Below, piece after piece: positions 62,303-64,000 of a stretch of DNA of 64,000 bases. The DNA is from Pseudomonas putida (GTDB lineage Bacteria; Pseudomonadota; Gammaproteobacteria; Pseudomonadales; Pseudomonadaceae). The DNA lies in NCBI GenBank assembly GCA_029953615.1, contig CP124529.1, positions 3,100,501-3,164,500 on the forward strand. The letters are read 5' to 3'. The position numbers were made by a program, and so were the translations under genes. The number at the start of each line of letters is the position of its first letter. The stretch's first letter is position 1. The notes beneath the pieces were generated by a model. It made no database searches and was not told where the DNA came from. It saw only the letters and a list, made by a program, of their open reading frames with translations.

Positions 62303-64000
62303 ATGAGGCGTGTGAGCCTTGCCCGTTATTGCCCAGGCCTGATGGTTTTCATGGCCCTGATGCTGGCCATTGCCAGCCCGGCCTGGTCGGCCCCGGCCAC
62401 GCCCTTGTCCAATCTGGCGGTTGCCGAAGCGAACGTGCTGGATGAAAACGCCAGCATCGAGCAGTTGAGCGAGCGGCTGGACCAGATACGCCAGGGCGTT
62501 ACCCAGCGACGCCAATGACGATCTGCTTTCGCAGTTGCGTCTGGGCGCAATGCAGGTGCAGCGTCAGGCCGATGCGTTGACTGCCCTGCGCACCACTGAT
62601 GTTGAAAAAGTCGACGACAAGCTCAAGGTCATCGGCCCGGTCCAGCTGGACGAGGCGGCTACCCTGACCCAGCAGCGTAAAGCGCTGGAGGCCGAGAAGA
62701 AAGCCTTGGTGGCGCAGCAGGACCAGGCCTCCAAGCTGACCCAGTCAGCGCGCGACTTGTCCACGCAAATCGTCAACCTGCGCCGCAGCCAGTTCAACTC
62801 GCAGATCACCAGCCGCGCGGCCTCCCCGCTGAGCCCGGCGTTCTGGCAAAGCATCATTCGCCCCACCCAGGACGATGTGGCACGCCTGCGTGACCTGCGT
62901 GGCGAGACGGCTGATGCCATCGGCAGTGCCTTCAGCGCCGAAAATCGCTGGCTGTTCGTTGCCAGCCTGGTGGCAGCAATCCTGGTCTGGACCTTGGTGC
63001 GCCGCATGCTCGAGCGTTTGCTGGCCAACGCCATGGTCAGCTGGCTGCCCGAAGGCCGCCTGCGCCGCAGTGCGTTGGCGCTGGGGGTGAGCCTGGCAAC
63101 CCTGGGTACCATCGCCGGCTCGGTCTCGCTACTACGATGGGGGCTGGAGAGCAGCGCCGAGCTGGGCTCCGATATCGCCAGCCTGGCCAACCATGTACTT
63201 GCCCTGGTGGTGTTCAGTGCCTTCATCACCGGCCTGGGCCGCGCCATGCTGATGCTGCAGCGCCCGTCCTGGCGCCTGCCGCCGATTCACGATGAAGTGG
63301 CCAGTGCCTTGGGCTGGTTCCCCAAGGTGCTGGCGTTGGCGCTGATGGTCATGATGACCATGGAACGCATCAACAGCGTGATAGGTGCCAGCCTGGCGCT
63401 GACCGTGGCAGTCAACGGCCTCACCGCGCTGGTCGTGGCGGTCACCTTCGCCGGTGCGCTGCTGCGTTACCGCCGTACCCTGCGCAAGCATGACCTGGAG
63501 CGCCCCACTGGGCTGGCCGGGTTGATCCCGTTCGTGATGGTGATCTGGCTGACGCTGATCCTGCTGGCCCTGCTCACCGGTTACCTGACACTTGCCTATT
63601 TCCTGACTGCCAAGCTGCTGTGGGTGGGCCTGGTGGTCACCTGCGCCTATCTGCTGACCACGTTCTTTGGCGACCTCTGCGAAACCCTGCTGTCGCCCCG
63701 TCAACCCGGTGGCCTGGCGCTGGCCTCGACCCTGGGCCTGGCGCCACGCCACCAGGCCCAGGCCAGCACCATCCTGGCCGGCATCGGTCGCACCGTGGTG
63801 CTGTTCCTGGCGCTGCTGCTGGCACTGATGCCGTCGGGCACCAGCCCCAGCGAGCTGTTGCTGAGCCTGGGTGACTGGGACGGTACCGGCGGCAAGCTGC
63901 TGGGCAACATGAACATCGTCCCCCAGGACATCCTGTTGGCGCTGGTGATGTTCCTCGGTGGCTTGTTCGCCATCCGCGTGGTCAAGCGCTGGCTGAGCGA
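62303..64000 (+). CDS. MscS-family mechanosensitive channel (DUF3772), frameshifted and cut by window edge
   Basis: The first frame (signal peptide MRRVSLARYCPGLMVFMALMLAIASPAWSA, then LDENASIEQLSERLDQIRQGVT) stops at 62518. From SDANDDLLSQLRLGAMQVQ the protein continues in the +1 frame to the end of the window. Removing one C from the CCC at 62502-62504 joins them. The N-terminal DUF3772 periplasmic coiled coil (about 30-210) is followed by a series of membrane helices (LFVASLVAAILVWTLV, LALGVSLATLGTIAG, LALVVFSAFITGLGRAML and more). The MscS beta domain would lie beyond the edge. Start ATG 62303 with GAGGA. Confidence 0.82.

Overview
The window reads as a stretch of a Pseudomonas chromosome, most likely of the P. 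putida group. The reasons are high GC with strong third-position G/C bias, many Pseudomonas-type palindromic REP/BIME elements in the gaps between genes, housekeeping genes of clear Pseudomonas type (rplU-rpmA-obgE-proB, ispB, glyA, gdhA, ettA, mksFEB, holD-rimI), and a gene order that from memory resembles P. putida. I see no prophage, complete insertion sequence, CRISPR array or rRNA. There is one tRNA gene (Met, CAU).

Layout. 1-5.0 kb: the first 33 codons of an MFS transporter leaving the left edge, a secreted repeat protein with its own sigma-54-type promoter, an NtrC-family two-component pair and a malate dehydrogenase. 5.2-16.7 kb: an amino-acid cluster. It holds an ABC permease and binding protein (no ATPase) divergent from homocysteine S-methyltransferase (mmuM-like), a Cys/Met-metabolism PLP enzyme, an S-methylmethionine permease (mmuP-like), a LysR regulator, threonine synthase, an Lrp/AsnC regulator, homoserine dehydrogenase, an aldehyde dehydrogenase and a RidA-family protein. 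I propose that it links S-methylmethionine/methionine uptake to homoserine metabolism. 16.7-31.3 kb: a BASS/ACR3-type transporter, glyA, a PAS-GGDEF-EAL protein, ettA, gdhA, a GreB-like factor and envelope proteins. 31.5-38.2 kb: a Lon-like protease, small conserved genes, an FKBP isomerase, a Fur-box-controlled small gene, yjdM/phnA and ispB. 38.5-48.7 kb: rplU-rpmA, obgE, proB-creA, the MksFEB condensin operon and holD-rimI. 48.7-60.2 kb: secreted and transport genes, tRNA-Met, an isolated FecR-like fragment behind a Fur-like box, two MFS genes, and a FecI-FecR-TonB-receptor surface-signalling set. 60.4-64 kb: alkA-like and ada DNA alkylation repair genes, and a mechanosensitive-channel gene cut by the right edge.

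Five genes (thrC, hom, rpmA, the fsr-like MFS gene and the MscS-family gene) each carry one single-base frameshift. rpmA encodes a core ribosomal protein, so consensus errors in the assembly are the simplest explanation. The proteins should be read as intact after correction until the reads are checked.

The most interesting leads are the S-methylmethionine/homoserine gene cluster as a possible undescribed catabolic route, the sigma-54 promoter plus long inverted repeat beside the NtrC-type system, and the structured inverted repeat directly upstream of the PLP enzyme.
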